Below are positions 46,714 through 56,532 of a stretch of 64,000 nt of DNA, one piece after another. The notes beneath the pieces are model-generated. The model was not told the DNA's origin, did not search any database, and saw only the letters and a program-made list of their open reading frames with translations. Source of the DNA: Aurantimicrobium sp. MWH-Uga1. Lineage in GTDB: Bacteria; Actinomycetota; Actinomycetes; Actinomycetales; Microbacteriaceae. The position numbers and the translations under genes were made by a program. Each line of letters opens with the position of its first letter. Within the stretch, counting starts at the first letter, position 1. The DNA is taken from contig NZ_CP030929.1 of assembly GCF_003325955.1 (NCBI RefSeq), positions 124,001 to 188,000 on the forward strand, in the 5' to 3' direction.

Positions 46714-47085
46714 ATGGCACTCGGAACCCGAGGAAAGTCCAAGTCGGCCGCTCGCGACCGCCGTCACGCACGTCTTCGCAAGAAGATCGAAGGAACTGCT
46801 GCACGTCCACGTCTGGTCGTCACCCGTTCTGCACGCCACGTATTTGTTCAGCTCGTCGACGACTCACAGGGTGTCACCGTTGCTTCGGCATCGACTCTCG
46901 AGTCCGACATGCGCACATTCGCTGGTGACAAGACCGCTAAGGCACGCAAGGTTGGCGAACTCGTCGCTGAGCGTGCAAAGAAGGTTGGAATTGAAGCTGT
47001 TGTCTTTGACCGCGGTGGAAACAAGTACGCCGGTCGCGTTGCCGCGATCGCCGATGGAGCTCGAGAGGGTGGATTGAGCCTGTGA
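46714..47085 (+). CDS. rplR: 50S ribosomal protein L18
   Basis: The 123-residue L18 binds 5S r[24 protein letters not shown] and [20 protein letters not shown] are typical. The stop overlaps the rpsE start by 4 bp. Confidence 0.97.
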   Translation: MALGTRGKSKSAARDRRHARLRKKIEGTAARPRLVVTRSARHVFVQLVDDSQGVTVASASTLESDMRTFAGDKTAKARKVGELVAERAKKVGIEAVVFDRGGNKYAGRVAAIADGAREGGLSL

Positions 47086-47756
47086 GCGAGAACACTGTTA
47101 ACGAAACTGAAGCTGCAGAAGCAGCTGTGGAAACTGCACTCGTAGACACCACCAACGAGCCTCGTGAGGCTCGCCGTGGTGGCCGTGAGCGCAACCCCAA
47201 CAAGGATCGCAACCGCGATCGCGACGCCGAGAAGAGCCAGTTCCTCGAGCGCGTCGTCACCATCAACCGTGTATCCAAGGTAGTCAAGGGTGGTCGTCGC
47301 TTTAGCTTCACCGCTCTCGTCGTCGTCGGTGACGGTAACGGTATGGTTGGCGTTGGCTACGGTAAGGCGAAGGAAGTTCCCCTCGCTATCTCCAAGGGTG
47401 TTGAAGAAGCAAAGAAGGCTTTCTTCCGCGTACCACGCACCGGTAACACCATTCCTCACCCTGTTCAGGGCGAGGCAGCAGCCGGTGTTGTACTCCTTCG
47501 TCCCGCTGCTGCAGGTACCGGTGTTATCGCCGGTGGTCCAGTGCGTGCCGTACTTGAGTGCGCAGGCATCCACGACGTTCTGAGCAAGTCTCTTGGTTCG
47601 TCCAACACCATCAACATTGTTCACGCCACCGTGGAAGCACTGAAGCAGCTCGAAGAGCCTCGCGCCGTTGCTGCCCGTCGTGGTCTGGACTTTGACCAGG
47701 TTGCTCCTGCACGCCTCGTGCGCGCAGAAGCTGAGGCTGCAAAGGCAGGTGCCTAA
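47082..47756 (+). CDS. rpsE: 30S ribosomal protein S5
   Basis: The 224-residue S5 starts at a GTG overlapping rplR. An N-terminal extension of about 45 residues, acidic and then Arg/Asn-rich, precedes the core ([40 protein letters not shown]). The core lies near the decoding site. The extension is moderate and is common in actinobacteria. Confidence 0.98.
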   Translation: MSENTVNETEAAEAAVETALVDTTNEPREARRGGRERNPNKDRNRDRDAEKSQFLERVVTINRVSKVVKGGRRFSFTALVVVGDGNGMVGVGYGKAKEVPLAISKGVEEAKKAFFRVPRTGNTIPHPVQGEAAAGVVLLRPAAAGTGVIAGGPVRAVLECAGIHDVLSKSLGSSNTINIVHATVEALKQLEEPRAVAARRGLDFDQVAPARLVRAEAEAAKAGA

Positions 47757-47941
47757 TGGCTGCTCGTCTCAAGGTGACACAGATCAAGTCCGTAATTAGC
47801 GAAAAGCAGAACCAGCGCGACACTCTTCGTAGCCTGGGTCTCAAGCGCATTGGCGACATCGTCGTCAAAGAGGACAGCCCGGTAACTCGCGGATACGTTC
47901 GCACCGTGGCTCACCTCGTCAAGGTCGAGGAGATTGACTAA
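47756..47941 (+). CDS. rpmD: 50S ribosomal protein L30
   Basis: The 61-residue L30 has [20 protein letters not shown] and [10 protein letters not shown]. Both ends overlap the neighbours by one base. Confidence 0.96.
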   Translation: MAARLKVTQIKSVISEKQNQRDTLRSLGLKRIGDIVVKEDSPVTRGYVRTVAHLVKVEEID

Positions 47942-48645
47942 TGGCTGAAGAGAAGAAGGAAGCCGCTAAGAAGGCTCCAGCTGCGAAGGCTGCTGCTCCT
48001 AAGGCTGCCGCTGCGAAGGCACCTGCTGCCAAAGCTGCTGCACCTAAGGCTGCTGCGAAGCCTGCCGCAGAAAAGGCACCTGCTGCAAAGGCTGCTCCTA
48101 AGGCTGCCGCTAAGCCAGCTGCTGAGAAGACCGAAGCTCAGGCTGAGGCTCCCAAGGCTGCTGCTGCAAAGAAGCCTGCTGCAAAGAAGGCTGCTGCAGA
48201 ACCTCGTGAGCACGTCCTTAAGGTGCACCACCTTCGTCCCGCTGAGGGCGCGAAGAAGGCTCGCACTCGCGTAGGCCGTGGTGAAGGTTCTAAGGGTAAG
48301 ACTGCAGGTCGTGGTACCAAGGGAACGAAGGCTCGTTACCAGGTCAAGATCGGCTTTGAGGGTGGACAGATGCCTCTGCACATGCGTACCCCCAAGCTCC
48401 GCGGCTTCAAGAACCCCTTCCGTGTTGAGTACCAGGTTGTCAACCTGGACGCTCTTGCTGAGCTGTACCCCAACGGTGGAGATGTCACAGTAGCTGACCT
48501 CGTAGCCAAGGGCGCAGTTCGCAAGAACGAGAAGGTCAAGGTTCTTGGTAACGGCGACATCGCTGTTAAGCTGAACATTGCAGTAGACAAGGTCTCGAGC
48601 TCAGCAGAGCAAAAGATCGTGGCTGCAGGCGGTTCGATCAAGTAA
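47941..48645 (+). CDS. rplO: 50S ribosomal protein L15 with long N-terminal extension
   Basis: The product has 234 residues, about 85-90 more than the family norm. Residues 1 to about 88 are low-complexity Ala, Lys and Pro with repeated PAAKAA and [11 protein letters not shown] units, resembling linker histone tails. The L15 core begins near residue 90 ([38 protein letters not shown]) and continues to the normal C-terminus. L15 is a late assembly protein of the 50S subunit. The extension is in frame from the ATG that overlaps the rpmD stop, and no better internal start exists before the core. Confidence 0.96.
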   Translation: MAEEKKEAAKKAPAAKAAAPKAAAAKAPAAKAAAPKAAAKPAAEKAPAAKAAPKAAAKPAAEKTEAQAEAPKAAAAKKPAAKKAAAEPREHVLKVHHLRPAEGAKKARTRVGRGEGSKGKTAGRGTKGTKARYQVKIGFEGGQMPLHMRTPKLRGFKNPFRVEYQVVNLDALAELYPNGGDVTVADLVAKGAVRKNEKVKVLGNGDIAVKLNIAVDKVSSSAEQKIVAAGGSIK

Positions 48646-48673
48646 CCACCTGCTGGTTGCGCAAACGTAGCGT

Positions 48674-48701
48674 TACTGGCTCCCCCTGAGGGGAGCCAGT
48701 A
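48674..48701 (+). repeat. Strong hairpin between rplO and secY
   Basis: TACTGGCTCCCC (48674-48685) and GGGGAGCCAGTA (48690-48701) are exact complements around CTGA. The following sequence (CGCGTTACAACCCCC) has no T-run, so full termination is unlikely. It could attenuate or mark RNA processing between ribosomal genes and secY. Confidence 0.75.
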
Positions 48702-48736
48702 CGCGTTACAACCCCCAAGATTTACAGGAGTCATTT

Positions 48737-50059
48737 GTGATTAGTGCAATTGTGCGAATTTTCCGCACTCCAGACTTGCGCCGCAAGATTGGCTTCACGC
48801 TGGGAATTATCACCCTGTTCCGTCTGGGATCGTTCATCCCCGGACCCTACGTTGATTTTGGCAACGTTCAAAAGTGTCTCAACGCTAACCAAAACACTTC
48901 GGGCCTCTATGAGCTCGTCAACCTCTTTTCTGGTGGAGCTCTCCTCCAGCTGAGCATCTTTGCTCTGGGCATCATGCCCTACATCACGGCGTCGATCATC
49001 GTCCAGCTCTTGCGCGTGGTCATCCCTCACTTTGAAACGTTGTACAAGGAAGGTCAGGCTGGCCAGTCCAAGCTGACCCAGTACACCCGTTACCTCACCA
49101 TTGCACTTGGTGTTCTGCAGTCGACCACACTGATCACTGTTGCTCGCTCGGGTGCACTCTTTGGAACCAACTCCACTCCTGAGTGTTCTCAGCTGCTCAC
49201 CAATGACGCGTGGTACGCAATCCTGCTCATGGTGATCACCCTCACCGCAGGTACCGGTCTGATCATGTGGATGGCGGAACTGGTCACCGAGCGCGGTATC
49301 GGTAACGGTATGTCTTTGTTGATCTTCACCTCGATTGCAGCTGGCTTCCCTCGCTCTCTCGGAAACGTTTACAGCGCACGCGGTCTGAACACTCTGCTGA
49401 TTGTGATCGCGCTGATTTTGGTTGTCATCGTTGCTGTTGTCTTCGTGGAGCAGTCACAGCGTCGTATTCCTGTTCAGTACGCCAAGCGTGTTGTTGGACG
49501 TCGCACCTACGGTGGTAACAACACTTACATCCCCATCAAGGTCAACATGGCTGGTGTGGTCCCCGTGATCTTCGCTTCCTCACTGTTGTACCTCCCCGCG
49601 CTGATTGCACAGTTCAACCAGCCAGCAGCTGGTCAACAGCCTGCGGCATGGGTGACCTGGATTTCTACCTACCTCACGCAGGGTGACCACCCGGTCTACA
49701 TGCTGATGTTCTTCCTGCTGATTGTGGGCTTCACCTACTTCTATGTCGCCATTACCTTCAACCCTGTTGAGGTTGCCGACAACATGAAGCAATACGGTGG
49801 CTTCATCCCCGGCATTCGTGCCGGTCGCCCCACTGCCGAATATCTCGACTACGTGCTGACCCGCATTACCTTGCCTGGTTCGCTATACCTCGGTCTCGTC
49901 GCGATTTTGCCCCTGATTGTGCTCGCTCTGGCAGGCGCCAGCACCTCCTTCACATTCGGTGGAACATCTATACTTATCGTTGTAGGTGTTGGGCTGGAGA
50001 CTGTGAAACAGATCGATTCGCAGTTACAACAGCGCCACTATGAAGGGCTATTGCGATAA
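48737..50059 (+). CDS. secY: Protein translocase subunit SecY
   Basis: The 440-residue channel subunit has 10 transmembrane helices. The GTG start at 48737 follows CAGGAG. Key strings: [14 protein letters not shown] near the start, [20 protein letters not shown], the loop [34 protein letters not shown] in the cytoplasmic loop, and [19 protein letters not shown] at the C-terminus. Its stop overlaps adk by one base. Confidence 0.98.
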   Translation: MISAIVRIFRTPDLRRKIGFTLGIITLFRLGSFIPGPYVDFGNVQKCLNANQNTSGLYELVNLFSGGALLQLSIFALGIMPYITASIIVQLLRVVIPHFETLYKEGQAGQSKLTQYTRYLTIALGVLQSTTLITVARSGALFGTNSTPECSQLLTNDAWYAILLMVITLTAGTGLIMWMAELVTERGIGNGMSLLIFTSIAAGFPRSLGNVYSARGLNTLLIVIALILVVIVAVVFVEQSQRRIPVQYAKRVVGRRTYGGNNTYIPIKVNMAGVVPVIFASSLLYLPALIAQFNQPAAGQQPAAWVTWISTYLTQGDHPVYMLMFFLLIVGFTYFYVAITFNPVEVADNMKQYGGFIPGIRAGRPTAEYLDYVLTRITLPGSLYLGLVAILPLIVLALAGASTSFTFGGTSILIVVGVGLETVKQIDSQLQQRHYEGLLR

Positions 50060-50646
50060 TGACTGGTACTCGCCTGCTGCTGATTGGACCACCCGGAGCA
50101 GGTAAGGGTACACAGGCAGCAATCCTCGCCGAAACATACGGTATTCCCGCTATTTCTACCGGAGATATCTTCCGCGCCAACGTTAAGAACGAGACTCCGT
50201 TGGGTCTCGAGGTGAAGGCAATCATGGCTCGCGGAGAGTATGTCCCCGACTCGTTGACCAATGCCATCGTCGAAGATCGCCTGCACGAAGCAGACGCTGC
50301 GAATGGTTTCCTCCTCGATGGATACCCTCGCACCATTGATCAGGTGAACGAGCTCGACCGGATGCTTTCCGCTGACGGGAAGGCTCTCGATGCTGTTGTT
50401 CTGATCACCGCAGACACCGATGTTGTGGTGGGGCGCTTGCTCAAGCGTGCTGAAATTGAAGGCCGTGCTGACGATACGGAAGAGGTCATCCGTCACCGCA
50501 TGTCTGTCTATGAAGAGCAGACTGCTCCGCTTATCGACACCTACTCCGCTCGTGGCATTGTTGTCACCGTTGACGGTCTAGGCGCTGTGGAAGAAGTGAC
50601 CTCTCGCATCGTTGACGCACTTTCTGCTGCCGGCGTTCAGGCCTAA
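50059..50646 (+). CDS. adk: Adenylate kinase
   Basis: The 195-residue enzyme interconverts ATP, ADP and AMP. The P-loop is [10 protein letters not shown] (residues 10-19), followed by ISTGDIFR (AMP site), [10 protein letters not shown] and a short lid typical of actinobacterial forms. It lies between secY and map as in many genomes. Confidence 0.97.
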   Translation: MTGTRLLLIGPPGAGKGTQAAILAETYGIPAISTGDIFRANVKNETPLGLEVKAIMARGEYVPDSLTNAIVEDRLHEADAANGFLLDGYPRTIDQVNELDRMLSADGKALDAVVLITADTDVVVGRLLKRAEIEGRADDTEEVIRHRMSVYEEQTAPLIDTYSARGIVVTVDGLGAVEEVTSRIVDALSAAGVQA

Positions 50647-50654
50647 AACAACAG

Positions 50655-51500
50655 ATGGGTTTTCGCACCAATATTTATAAGTCCCCAGCACAGCTGAGGC
50701 TTATGGTGGAACCTGGACTCATTACCGCTGCTGCGCTCGACGCTGCACGTCCCCTGATTCGTGCTGGAGTCTCCACACTCGAGATTGACGCTGCGGCGGA
50801 AAAGGTCATCCGTGACCGCGGAGCAGAACCCAATTTCAAGTTGGTTCCTGGTTATCGCCACACCGTGTGTGCCTCGGTGAACGACGAAGTCGTTCACGGC
50901 ATTCCTGGCGGTCGCATCCTTGAACCTGGCGACATCGTCTCGATCGATGCTGGTGCGCAATACAAAGAATGGAATGGGGACTCCGCCATTACAGTTGTTG
51001 TTCCCGACCCTAGCCGTCCTGAGGTTGTAGCTGAGCGTGAGCAGCTTTCCAGAATTACGGAAGGATCCCTCTGGGCAGGTATTGCTCGCTTGGCCAAAGC
51101 TAAGCACCTTAATGAGGTGGGAGATGCCATCCAGGGCTATATCGAACTTGAGGGTATGAAAGTTGGCCACCGCTACGGCATCCTCACTGATTACATAGGT
51201 CACGGTATTGGACGTGACATGCACGAAGCGCCCCCAGTGTTCAACTACCGTGTGAAGCAAAAGGGCCCTGAAGTAAAGCCTGGGCTGGTTGTAGCCATCG
51301 AGCCCATGGTTGTCACCGGCAAGATCGACACCTACGTTGCCGAGGATGACTGGACCGTCATCACCGAAGACGGTGGCATGGCTTCACACTGGGAACACTC
51401 GGTTGCTGTGCACAAAGATGGCATCTGGGTTCTCACTGCGCATGATGGTGGGGCTGCAGGCTTGGCACCCTTTGGTGTTGTGCCAACTCCGATTGCTTGA
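50655..51500 (+). CDS. map: Methionine aminopeptidase, type I
   Basis: The 281-residue enzyme removes the initiator Met from new proteins. Metal ligands are in the usual places: D in SIDAGAQYKEWNGDSAITV (two Asp), H in GHGIGRDMHEAP, and Glu in AIEPMV and WEHSVAV. HTVCASVNDEVVHGIPG carries the substrate-binding His. It is followed by a surface-protein gene and not by infA. Confidence 0.97.
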   Translation: MGFRTNIYKSPAQLRLMVEPGLITAAALDAARPLIRAGVSTLEIDAAAEKVIRDRGAEPNFKLVPGYRHTVCASVNDEVVHGIPGGRILEPGDIVSIDAGAQYKEWNGDSAITVVVPDPSRPEVVAEREQLSRITEGSLWAGIARLAKAKHLNEVGDAIQGYIELEGMKVGHRYGILTDYIGHGIGRDMHEAPPVFNYRVKQKGPEVKPGLVVAIEPMVVTGKIDTYVAEDDWTVITEDGGMASHWEHSVAVHKDGIWVLTAHDGGAAGLAPFGVVPTPIA

Positions 51501-51524
51501 GTTGAGCACCGATATCCTTTATCC

Positions 51525-53156
51525 ATGCGGCATCGCAATCAAGCTTCACTCAATACTTCGGCACTAATGCGCCTTTCACAGTTGATTATTTCTGTGGTCG
51601 CAGGTTTATGTTTGACTCTTCTATCTTCGTTGAGTGCACATGGTTCTGCTTCACCAACTGCTGGGCCAGTTTCAGGCGGGACGCCTGTGACGATTGACGG
51701 TATCAACTTTGTCAAGGTTTCCGTGGGCATTCGACATGCTCTGGGTCTCACTTCCCAGGGGACTGTATATTCCTGGGGATACAACGGTTATGGCGAATTA
51801 GGTGATGGCACCACTTCAAACAGTTCAGTGCCTGTACAAGTCAAGGGAATTGGCGGATCTGGATATTTAACAGACGTGACAGATATCTCTGCTGGCGGAT
51901 GGTTTTCACTTGCTGTGAGTAATGGGCATGTAGTCAGCTGGGGGCTCAACAGCCGTGGCAATTTAGGCATCGGTACCTTGACAAATAGCTCAGTCCCCCT
52001 TGTTGTCAACGGCGTGGGGGGTTCCGGTGAACTCACAGGCATCAATGGTGTCGCTGCGGGTTTCAGTGAGGCGTATGCAACAAATGGAACGAATGTGTTT
52101 GCCTGGGGAAGTAATGATCATGGCCAATTGGGAAATAACCAAGTCGGTACAGATGCAAGATCGCCGGTGATTGTTTTGGGAATTAATGGCACTTCGCCAC
52201 TAACAAATGTCACTGCAGTTGCTGCCGGAGCATTTTTTGGAATGGCAGTTAGCAATGGAACATTGGTTTCATGGGGTGCTAATTTTTATGGAAATCTTGG
52301 TGATGGTACAACCACAAATCGACCATATCCAGTCGTTGTTCAAGGGGTTGGTGGGTCAGGAACTCTTTCCGGCATAACAATGCTTGCAGCTGGAGAAAGC
52401 TTTGCGCTTGCTTCCTCGGGGGATGCTACTTATGCATGGGGCGATAATTTTTCGGGTGCCCTAGGTGATGGCACTTTAACAAATAGCTCCTCGCCTGTGC
52501 GAGTAATTGGCTTGGGTGGGACTGGCTATCTGACAGGCGTAACTTCCCTAGGTGCTGGTCTTTATCAAGCACTTGCTCTAACAACTTCAGGAGCAGTTGC
52601 TTGGGGAAGTAATGTTGGGGGATCCCTTGGCATTGGTTCAACAACTGCCAGCAATTATCCTGTCAGAATTCTCGGACTTGGTGGCCAAGGAAACTTGACC
52701 ACTGCTACGAGCATTGATGGTGGAGAGTACTATTCCATGGCGGCAACACCGTCTGGAATGTTGGGTTGGGGATTGAGTTATTCAACTCTTATTGGTGACG
52801 GTGGTGCTGTTACGAATACGCAGGTTCCTGTAATTGGCCCCAATTTTCAACCTCTTCATGTGAGTTTTGGAATAGATAATGGAACTTCGCTTGTTGCCTC
52901 TGGGAATTATTGGAATGTGACGAGTCCTCAAGGAGCAGTCGGATCTGTTGTTCTGACAGCAACTGCGAATATATTCGGCGGAACAACACCTGGTGTACCC
53001 GCAACTACATCCTGGAATGCTGGGACCTTTACTTATGAACCAGCGTTAGCCAAGACTGGAGCAGCAAACTTCCTTCCAGTGCTTCTTGCATCAGTTGGAA
53101 CTGTTGTACTCGGTGTCGCATTGCTGATTTTTCTCCGTCGCCAGGGGCGCCAGTAG
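51525..53156 (+). CDS. Secreted RCC1-repeat protein with LAKTG sorting signal
   Basis: The protein has 543 residues from the ATG at 51525 (an ATG at 51567 is equally possible). A signal peptide ends near HGSA. At residues about 42-60, SPTAGPVSGGTPVTIDGINF looks like the first strand of an IPT/TIG domain, which is cut short and runs directly into RCC1-type units. Seven or so repeats of about 53 residues follow, each with (V/A)SWG.N..GxLGDGT...S..PV.V.G(I/V)GG. LAKTG is at 508-512, followed by a hydrophobic helix and RRQGRQ. Bacterial RCC1 propellers occur in surface and secreted proteins. The gene is A+T-richer than its neighbours and interrupts map-infA. Confidence 0.85.
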   Translation: MRHRNQASLNTSALMRLSQLIISVVAGLCLTLLSSLSAHGSASPTAGPVSGGTPVTIDGINFVKVSVGIRHALGLTSQGTVYSWGYNGYGELGDGTTSNSSVPVQVKGIGGSGYLTDVTDISAGGWFSLAVSNGHVVSWGLNSRGNLGIGTLTNSSVPLVVNGVGGSGELTGINGVAAGFSEAYATNGTNVFAWGSNDHGQLGNNQVGTDARSPVIVLGINGTSPLTNVTAVAAGAFFGMAVSNGTLVSWGANFYGNLGDGTTTNRPYPVVVQGVGGSGTLSGITMLAAGESFALASSGDATYAWGDNFSGALGDGTLTNSSSPVRVIGLGGTGYLTGVTSLGAGLYQALALTTSGAVAWGSNVGGSLGIGSTTASNYPVRILGLGGQGNLTTATSIDGGEYYSMAATPSGMLGWGLSYSTLIGDGGAVTNTQVPVIGPNFQPLHVSFGIDNGTSLVASGNYWNVTSPQGAVGSVVLTATANIFGGTTPGVPATTSWNAGTFTYEPALAKTGAANFLPVLLASVGTVVLGVALLIFLRRQGRQ

Positions 53157-53316
53157 AACGTGGTTGAGCAGCACTTACCTCAGCCCGAGTTGGCTTTCTC
53201 GGCGAATATCACATAAGCTTGTACTTTGGTGTCTGTTGCCATGCCTTTGGCGTGTCGTCAGAAACCATATTGCAACCGCAAGACCAGAAATCCCCAATTA
53301 AGCGATAAGTGAGTAT

Positions 53317-53538
53317 ATGGCGAAAAAAGACGGCGTCATTGAGATCGAAGGAACGATCACAGAAGCGTTGCCAAATGCCATGTTCCGCGTTGAGCTAACC
53401 AACGGACACAAGGTACTTGCCCACATTTCGGGCAAGATGCGCCAGCACTACATCCGAATCCTCCCTGAGGACAAGGTCATCGTAGAGCTGAGCCCATACG
53501 ACCTTACTCGTGGCCGTATCGTTTACCGCTACAAATAA
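53317..53538 (+). CDS. infA: Translation initiation factor IF-1
   Basis: The 73-residue OB-fold protein helps form the initiation complex. [20 protein letters not shown] and [20 protein letters not shown] are typical. The gap of 160 bp before it, after the RCC1 gene, must hold its own promoter; I could not identify a convincing one. Confidence 0.98.
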   Translation: MAKKDGVIEIEGTITEALPNAMFRVELTNGHKVLAHISGKMRQHYIRILPEDKVIVELSPYDLTRGRIVYRYK

Positions 53539-53598
53539 GGATTTCTGAGAAGTAACGGCCTGCGTGCAGGTACGAAGACAGCGAAATAGGTAAGAAAA

Positions 53599-53712
53599 AT
53601 GAAGGTTAACCCCAGCGTTAAGCCCATCTGCGACAAGTGCAAGGTTATTCGCCGCCACGGAAACGTCATGGTGATCTGCGAGAACCCACGTCACAAGCAG
53701 CGCCAGGGTTAG
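53599..53712 (+). CDS. rpmJ: 50S ribosomal protein L36
   Basis: A 37-residue protein, [20 protein letters not shown] at the start, then [17 protein letters not shown]. The Cys-x2-Cys...Cys-x4-His pattern is the zinc-binding (C+) form. It is the usual neighbour between infA and rpsM. Confidence 0.97.
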   Translation: MKVNPSVKPICDKCKVIRRHGNVMVICENPRHKQRQG

Positions 53713-53878
53713 TAACACCCCCACAGATTTTCACTCGCAGGAGTGAGAGACGCGGTTTCACCGCAACAACTGAAAAAAGCACTCCCAAGAATCTCAAGAA
53801 ATTGAGAGGACACCTACGGTTGGAGGCCGTGGCACCGGGAATGCTCCACACCTCCACTACACACAAGGAGATGCCACC
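53713..53878 (+). promoter_or_regulatory. Leader region before rpsM
   Basis: This 166-bp spacer has two small hairpins: TCACTC/GAGTGA (53731-53746) and TCTCAA/TTGAGA (53792-53807), then AAGGAG before the rpsM start. They may be leader structures of the alpha operon; neither is a clear terminator. Confidence 0.35.
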
Positions 53879-54253
53879 ATGGCACGTCTTGCCGGAGTAG
53901 ACATTCCACGCGAAAAGCGCGTGGAAGTTGCACTGACATACATCTACGGTGTTGGCCGTACGCGAGCTCTTAAGACTCTCGCCGACACCAAAATCAGCGG
54001 AGACATCCGCGTCAAGGACCTCACCGACGACCAGCTGGTCGCTCTGCGTGACTACATCGAAGGCAACTTCCGCGTAGAGGGTGACCTCCGCCGTGAAGTT
54101 CAGGCTGACATCCGCCGCAAGGTCGAGATCGGTAGCTACGAAGGTCTTCGCCACCGTAAGGGTCTGCCGGTTCGCGGTCAGCGCACCAAGACCAACGCTC
54201 GTACCCGTAAGGGACCAAAGCGTACCGTCGCCGGCAAGAAGAAGGCTAAGTAA
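53879..54253 (+). CDS. rpsM: 30S ribosomal protein S13
   Basis: The 124-residue S13 of the 30S head begins [20 protein letters not shown] and has the C-terminal [20 protein letters not shown] that touches the P-site. It opens the alpha operon block. Confidence 0.98.
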   Translation: MARLAGVDIPREKRVEVALTYIYGVGRTRALKTLADTKISGDIRVKDLTDDQLVALRDYIEGNFRVEGDLRREVQADIRRKVEIGSYEGLRHRKGLPVRGQRTKTNARTRKGPKRTVAGKKKAK

Positions 54254-54297
54254 TCCGCGTAGGCGGGTACTAGCCCCATAAGGTTTTAGGAGAAATC

Positions 54298-54696
54298 ATG
54301 GCAGCACCTAAGTCGGCAGTTCGCAAGCCGCGCAAAAAGGACAAGAAGAACGTAGCTGTGGGCCAGGCTCACATTAAGAGCACGTTCAACAACACCATCG
54401 TGTCAATCACTGACACCACTGGTGCCGTAATCAGCTGGGCATCGTCCGGTGGAGTTGGCTTCAAGGGTTCACGTAAGTCGACCCCATTCGCCGCTCAGCT
54501 CGCAGCAGAGTCTGCAGCACGCCAGGCACAAGAGCACGGCATGAAGAAGGTAGACGTCTTCGTCAAGGGCCCCGGCTCTGGACGTGAAACCGCAATTCGT
54601 TCGCTTCAGGCCGCAGGCCTTGAGGTTGGATCGATCTCGGATGTGACCCCACAGGCTCACAACGGATGCCGTCCACCTAAGCGTCGTCGCGTTTAG
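54298..54696 (+). CDS. rpsK: 30S ribosomal protein S11
   Basis: The 132-residue S11 of the 30S platform has [20 protein letters not shown] and the C-terminal [17 protein letters not shown]. It lies between rpsM and rpoA. Confidence 0.98.
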   Translation: MAAPKSAVRKPRKKDKKNVAVGQAHIKSTFNNTIVSITDTTGAVISWASSGGVGFKGSRKSTPFAAQLAAESAARQAQEHGMKKVDVFVKGPGSGRETAIRSLQAAGLEVGSISDVTPQAHNGCRPPKRRRV

Positions 54697-54736
54697 TTTT
54701 CCCCTCTTTCATAACTCAATAATTCATCGCTCACGC

Positions 54737-54758
54737 AAGTGTCATATATCGGACACTT
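54737..54758 (+). repeat. Inverted repeat in the rpoA leader
   Basis: AAGTGTC (54737-54743) and GACACTT (54752-54758) pair around an 8-nt loop, 18 bp before the rpoA start. No T-run follows. It may affect rpoA expression relative to the ribosomal genes. Confidence 0.45.
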
Positions 54759-54776
54759 AGCCGAAAGGAATACATA

Positions 54777-55769
54777 GTGCTCATTGCACAGCGCCCCACG
54801 CTTTCCGAAGAGAACATCTCCGAATACCGTTCACGTTTCATCATTGAACCGCTTGAACCAGGTTTCGGTTACACCCTCGGTAACTCTTTGCGTCGTACCC
54901 TGCTCTCCAGCATTCCTGGTGCAGCAGTAACCAGCATCCGTCTTGATGGCGTACTCCACGAGTTCTCCACCATCCCCGGTGTGAAGGAAGACGCAACTGA
55001 AATCATCCTGAACATCAAGTCTCTGGTTGTTTCCAGCGAGCACGACGAGCCCATCACCGCTTACTTGCGTAAGCAGGGTTCCGGTGTTGTTACCGCTGCA
55101 GACATCTCCGCACCTGCTGGTGTTGAGATCCACAACCCTGAGCTTGTTATCGCAACCCTCAACGACAAGGCCAAGTTCGAACTCGAGCTGACCATCGAGC
55201 GTGGACGTGGTTATGTCTCCAGCGCTCAGAACCGTTCAGAGTTCTCTGAGGCAGGTCAGATTCCTGTTGACTCGATCTACTCTCCAGTACTCAAGGTGAC
55301 CTACCGCGTCGAGGCAACTCGTGCCGGTGAGCGCACTGACTTCGACCGTCTGGTTGTTGACGTGGAGACCAAGCCAGCTATCACTCCACGTGACGCTATG
55401 GCTTCTGCTGGTCGTACCCTGACCGAGCTGTTCGGTCTGGCCCGCGAGCTCAACACTGCTGCTGAAGGTATCGAGATCGGTCCCGCACCAGTAGACGCAG
55501 TTCTCAGCTCTGAGCTGTCGATTCCTGTTGAGGACCTCGACCTCTCTGTTCGTTCCTACAACTGCCTCAAGCGCGAAGGCATCAACACCGTTTCTGAGCT
55601 CGTAGCTTTGTCTGAAACTCAGTTGATGAACATCCGCAACTTCGGTCAGAAGTCGGTCGACGAGGTTCGCGACAAGCTCATCGAGATGGGTCTGTCTCTC
55701 AAGGATTCCGTCCCCGGATTCGACGGAGCACACTTCTACGGTGGCTTCGACGACGACGAGAACATCTAA
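54777..55769 (+). CDS. rpoA: RNA polymerase alpha subunit
   Basis: The 330-residue protein starts at a GTG after CGAAAGGAA. The N-terminal dimerisation domain includes [20 protein letters not shown] and [20 protein letters not shown]; the C-terminal DNA-binding domain (about 245-315) has [20 protein letters not shown] and [14 protein letters not shown]. Confidence 0.98.
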   Translation: MLIAQRPTLSEENISEYRSRFIIEPLEPGFGYTLGNSLRRTLLSSIPGAAVTSIRLDGVLHEFSTIPGVKEDATEIILNIKSLVVSSEHDEPITAYLRKQGSGVVTAADISAPAGVEIHNPELVIATLNDKAKFELELTIERGRGYVSSAQNRSEFSEAGQIPVDSIYSPVLKVTYRVEATRAGERTDFDRLVVDVETKPAITPRDAMASAGRTLTELFGLARELNTAAEGIEIGPAPVDAVLSSELSIPVEDLDLSVRSYNCLKREGINTVSELVALSETQLMNIRNFGQKSVDEVRDKLIEMGLSLKDSVPGFDGAHFYGGFDDDENI

Positions 55770-55817
55770 GCGACTGTCTGTATAGACACGTCAGAAGTAT
55801 TTACGGAGATATAGAAA

Positions 55818-56441
55818 ATGCCTACCCCAACTAAGGGTCCACGCCTCGGAGGCGGTCCTGCACACGAGCGCTTGATGCTCGCGAACATGTCCGTTTCCCT
55901 GTTCACCCACAAGTCGATCAAGACCACCGAGACCAAGGCAAAGCGCCTGCGTCCCGTGGCTGAGCGTCTCATCACGTTTGCAAAGCGTGGAGACCTTCAC
56001 GCACGTCGCCGTGCACTGTCGATCTTGCGTAACAAGGAAGCTGTTCACATCCTTTTCGCTGAAATCGCTCCACTGGTTGCTGAGCGTGAGGGCGGCTACA
56101 CCCGCATCACCAAGCTCGGTTACCGCAAGGGTGACAACGCTCCTCTGGCACAGATCGAGCTCGTGCTCGAGCCAGTCAACAAGAAGCCTGCCAAGGCTAA
56201 GCCAGCTAAGGCTGAGGCTCCCAAGGCAGCAGCAGCTCCTGCAGCTGAGGTTGTTGAAGAGGTCGTCGTTGACGAGGTGACCGAAGAGGTCGCAGTTGAC
56301 ACTGCCGGTGAAGCAGAAGTTGAAACCGTTGTAGAAGAAACCGTTGCAGAGGTTGTTGAAGAAGCACCTGCTGCAGAGGAAGCTCCAGCAGCTGAGGAAG
56401 CGCCTGCTGCTGAAGAGACTCCTGAAGAGGAAGCTAAGTAG
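55818..56441 (+). CDS. rplQ: 50S ribosomal protein L17 with long acidic tail
   Basis: The 207-residue protein has a normal L17 core ([40 protein letters not shown]) to about residue 120. Then comes a short Lys/Ala stretch and a strongly acidic C-terminal tail (about 140-207) with [13 protein letters not shown] and repeated APAAEE. The core sits at the tunnel exit side of the 50S. Acidic tails on L17 are known from actinobacteria, but this one is long. Confidence 0.97.
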   Translation: MPTPTKGPRLGGGPAHERLMLANMSVSLFTHKSIKTTETKAKRLRPVAERLITFAKRGDLHARRRALSILRNKEAVHILFAEIAPLVAEREGGYTRITKLGYRKGDNAPLAQIELVLEPVNKKPAKAKPAKAEAPKAAAAPAAEVVEEVVVDEVTEEVAVDTAGEAEVETVVEETVAEVVEEAPAAEEAPAAEEAPAAEETPEEEAK

Positions 56442-56457
56442 TCTTCACACAGAACAT

Positions 56458-56494
56458 GTTCGAAGCCCCGGTGTTGATCGCCGGGGCTTCGAAC
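56458..56494 (+). terminator. Terminator-like hairpin after rplQ
   Basis: GTTCGAAGCCCCGG (56458-56471) pairs perfectly with CCGGGGCTTCGAAC (56481-56494) around a 9-nt loop. The T-run is poor (GTTAACTCTG), so termination may be partial, but the position closes the alpha operon. Confidence 0.75.
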
Positions 56495-56532
56495 GTTAAC
56501 TCTGCTGTGTTCGAGACTTTAGACTCGAAGAC

